From contig NZ_CAJAXH010000276.1 of assembly GCF_903946935.1 (NCBI RefSeq), positions 1 through 57,282 of the forward strand: DNA of 57,282 nt, written 5' to 3'. Positions 55,722 to 57,282 of the stretch are shown piece by piece. Numbering within the stretch: the first letter of the stretch is position 1; the number at the start of each line of letters is the position of its first letter. The notes under the pieces are model-generated. The model was not told the origin of the DNA and did not search any database. It saw nothing but the letters and a program-made list of their open reading frames with translations. The position numbers were made by a program, and so were the translations under genes. This stretch comes from an uncultured Thiodictyon sp. Its GTDB lineage: Bacteria > Pseudomonadota > Gammaproteobacteria > Chromatiales > Chromatiaceae.

Positions 55722-56090
55722 TCATGGCAGAATCCGCAGTTGTCGCAGGGCCTCCCCTAACTCGTCCTCCAGCGCAGCGAAGGCGGTGAGTCGGCGCAGC
55801 AGTGGCAGGGACACGTGTTCTGCCAAGGCATTTAATAGGGGCGAGATGCCCTGTTTGCGAGGGCGGCCGGTCGGATGCGTGGCCGCAAATGCGTGATTCA
55901 GCCAGTCCTTGGGATCCGATACTGCCTCAACAGCGCTGGCCGACGGCGGCAATCCCAAGGCGGTATCCGTCAGCGTGCTCCCCAAGACGTTGGATAGAGC
56001 ATTGCCATCGACCAGTGCCCACGCCTCGGTTTCGCGAATAGGGATGACAGCCACCCCGCTACCGGTTTCCGAAAATTCCAAATAATGCAT
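55722..56090 (-). pseudogene. DUF4276-like protein, N-terminally truncated
   Basis: 122 residues. VAVIPIRETEAWALVDGNAL and SDPKDWLNHAFAATHPTGRPRKQ resemble the middle and C-terminal parts of DUF4276/TOPRIM-like proteins (P-RxTEAWLLxD; DPK). These are often encoded after an AAA-ATPase, as here: the ATG is two bases after the ATPase frame ends. Family members are usually near 200 residues, with an N-terminal acidic TOPRIM motif, which is missing. The ORF is therefore probably non-functional, though it could be a short variant. Confidence 0.55.
55864..55913 (-). repeat. 50-bp match to the fossil left of the operon
   Basis: Partner of 45781-45830, same orientation, about 43 of 50 identical. It lies within the DUF4276-like gene, encoding PKDWLNHAFAATHPTGR. 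Confidence 0.7.
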
Positions 56091-56092
56091 AG

Positions 56093-57040
56093 TCAGCCCT
56101 CCGTGTTCACGGTTTTCAGCACCCTCTTAACCTCAAAGTCGGAGACGAAACTCTGTGACACAGTATTGTCGCTAAACAGGGTGAGTTGGTTCGCCGATGC
56201 CAGCGGGCGCAGACGGGTTCAGCGCCGTTGTTCTTTCTTTTCGGGATCGCTGACGGTGGCGGTGTCCGCAAACAGGATGGAGCCCTGGATTGGGCTGAGG
56301 GTCTTGTCGATCAATGCGGATCGCACCACTGGCGAGTGGCTGTTCAGGAATAATTGGGTCAAAGGCAGCGTTTCGTCGCCTTCGGCAACCCCCTGGGGAT
56401 CGGTGACCAGGTCCCGCAGGCGCTGGATCAACTGCTTTATCCGCGCTGGGTGGACCCCGTTTTCGGGCTCTTCAAAGCAGATCAATCCCCGCTGCCGGGG
56501 GTCATGCAAGAGGGTCAGTAGGGCCAGCGCGCGCAAGGTGCCGTCGGAGATCACGCGCTAACTGAAGGGCAAGCCATCGCGCATGGTGAGTTCGATGCGG
56601 TATTCACGACTCGCCTCATGTAACTGCGCGTCCATTCGACCGATCCCGGGGATCAGGTTGTTCAAGTCGGCCGCGATGTCGGTGAGGATACCGCTGGGGT
56701 GGGCCTCGGTCGCCGTCTCGGCCTTCAATCGCGCCAGCACCGCCGCCAGGTTGGAGCCGTCCGCGGCCAAGATATCGGCGGCCGTGGTCGGTACTGGTCG
56801 GCGCAGAAGGGCGGGATCGAGTTGTAGTAAATGCCAGTGGCGCAGCTCTTCGCGCAAGGCGAACAGGTGCGGAAACTCGGCATTGGTGATGCTGGAGAGC
56901 ACCCTTGCCTCTGCCGCACTGGCCGGACGAGTGCGGCCCGGCTTGCCGTCCTGATGCACACTGAAGGTCAGGTCCTCGTCGCGCTCTTCTGTGGTTCAGT
57001 CGACGCGTAAGGAGTGCGCCCCGTCCAGCAGCGACCGCGA
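56093..57040 (-). pseudogene. AAA-family ATPase (AAA_21 type) with in-frame stops
   Basis: One continuous minus-strand frame gives LLDGAHSLRVD-stop-TTEERDEDLTFSVHQDG, then FPHLFALREELRHWHLLQLDP, GLPFS-stop-RVISDGTLRALALL, GLICFEEPENGVHP (Walker B) and LNSHSPVVRS. It continues EQRR-stop-TRLRPLASANQ to a final stop at 56093-56095. The internal stops are TGA at 56996-56998, TAG at 56558-56560 and TGA at 56219-56221. No frameshift is seen between them. The Walker A half is absent: codons beyond about 57040 do not fit. Intact relatives are overcoming-lysogenisation-like or AriA-like ATPases of defence pairs. This copy cannot make a full protein without readthrough. Confidence 0.75.
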
Positions 57041-57057
57041 TCATGCGCTGTCGATCT

Positions 57058-57083
57058 GGTGGAGATGATCTGGTGGAGATGAT
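57058..57083. repeat. imperfect 14-bp tandem duplication
   Basis: TGGTGGAGATGATC occurs twice in succession (about 57057-57084). It lies just where similarity to the ATPase stops, so it may mark a rearrangement joint. Confidence 0.6.
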
Positions 57084-57183
57084 CGCATTGATCGCAGGTT
57101 CACGCGGGCGGGCCAGAATTTTCATCTTTGATGGACGGCTCGCCGGAATGTGTCAATGAAAATGAGACACCGGGGTGTCGAAT

Positions 57184-57282
57184 TTAGTGTTGCTCGGGAG
57201 GCTCTTGGATCTCGGTTAAGCCTGCGGCCGGCGGGTTGATCCAAACCTCTGCGGGAGGCAGCTTGGGTGTCGGCGGTGTGCC
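57184..57282 (-). CDS. C-terminus of an unidentified protein running off the window
   Basis: A minus-strand frame open from the window edge to TAA at 57184-57186 encodes 32 residues, PPTPKLPPAEVWINPPAAGL and so on, proline-rich. There is too little to identify. It may also be non-coding. Confidence 0.3.
   Translation of the reverse strand, partial: GTPPTPKLPPAEVWINPPAAGLTEIQEPPEQH

Noticed and set aside
56219-56998. Selenocysteine or pyrrolysine recoding in the AAA-ATPase
   Set aside because: Both TGA and TAG occur, at non-catalytic positions, and the Walker A half is missing. Simple decay explains it better.

Overview
This GC-rich window looks like chromosomal DNA of a purple sulfur bacterium (Gammaproteobacteria, Chromatiales). 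The clues are two tandem high-potential iron-sulfur proteins (HiPIPs) with Tat signals, a gammaproteobacterial housekeeping set (rsmA, lon, sthA, fmdB-aspS-nudB), and many copies of short inverted elements built from CCAAGNCG units. The genus is inferred, not shown by the sequence.

Layout: (1) 0.3-2.9 kb holds a stress pair (PPK2 polyphosphate kinase and an HPF/RaiA-like protein) and a decayed DUF2201/vWA locus. (2) 3.3-12.2 kb is a type I restriction-modification locus of the EcoEI type. It reads hsdR, GxxExxY nuclease-fold gene, hsdM, fic, a frameshifted second copy of the hsdM 3' end, MntA/HepT toxin-antitoxin, hsdS. Small mobile repeats lie between the genes and even inside hsdS. (3) 12.2-20.2 kb, minus strand, carries a truncated AAA-ATPase, lon, rsmA, an isoprenylcysteine-methyltransferase-like protein and a penicillin acylase. 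(4) 20.2-21.7 kb is a graveyard: HicB fragment, MITE-like element, response-regulator fragment. (5) 21.7-30.5 kb holds sthA, two HiPIPs, a Bcr/CflA transporter, an SDR, fmdB, aspS, nudB and a lipoprotein. (6) 30.5-39.1 kb, minus strand, is a second type I R-M locus (hsdM, hsdS, orphan antitoxin, VapBC-like pair, hsdR, YgjP-like metallopeptidase). (7) 39.1-45.6 kb has a DUF599/P-type ATPase fusion and a MacAB-like ABC export system.

(8) The most interesting region is 46.0-54.8 kb: five tightly spaced plus-strand genes. They encode a small three-helix membrane protein, a tubulin/FtsZ-like GTPase, a membrane protein combining a Cys4 cluster, a coiled coil, a periplasmic-binding-like domain and an OmpA-like domain, a ZorA-like (MotA/ExbB class) protein with a very long helical tail, and a ZorB-like (MotB class) OmpA protein that keeps the membrane Asp. 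None of the Zorya effectors ZorC, ZorD or ZorE is visible. I interpret this as an ion-driven, peptidoglycan-anchored machine coupled to a cytoskeletal GTPase, possibly a Zorya relative in an anti-phage setting. A related 50-bp fossil of a DUF4276-like gene lies on each side of it.

(9) 54.9-57.3 kb, minus strand, contains a PIN/RHH toxin-antitoxin pair and a decayed AAA-ATPase/DUF4276-like pair in which every visible disruption within the conserved part is an in-frame stop codon.
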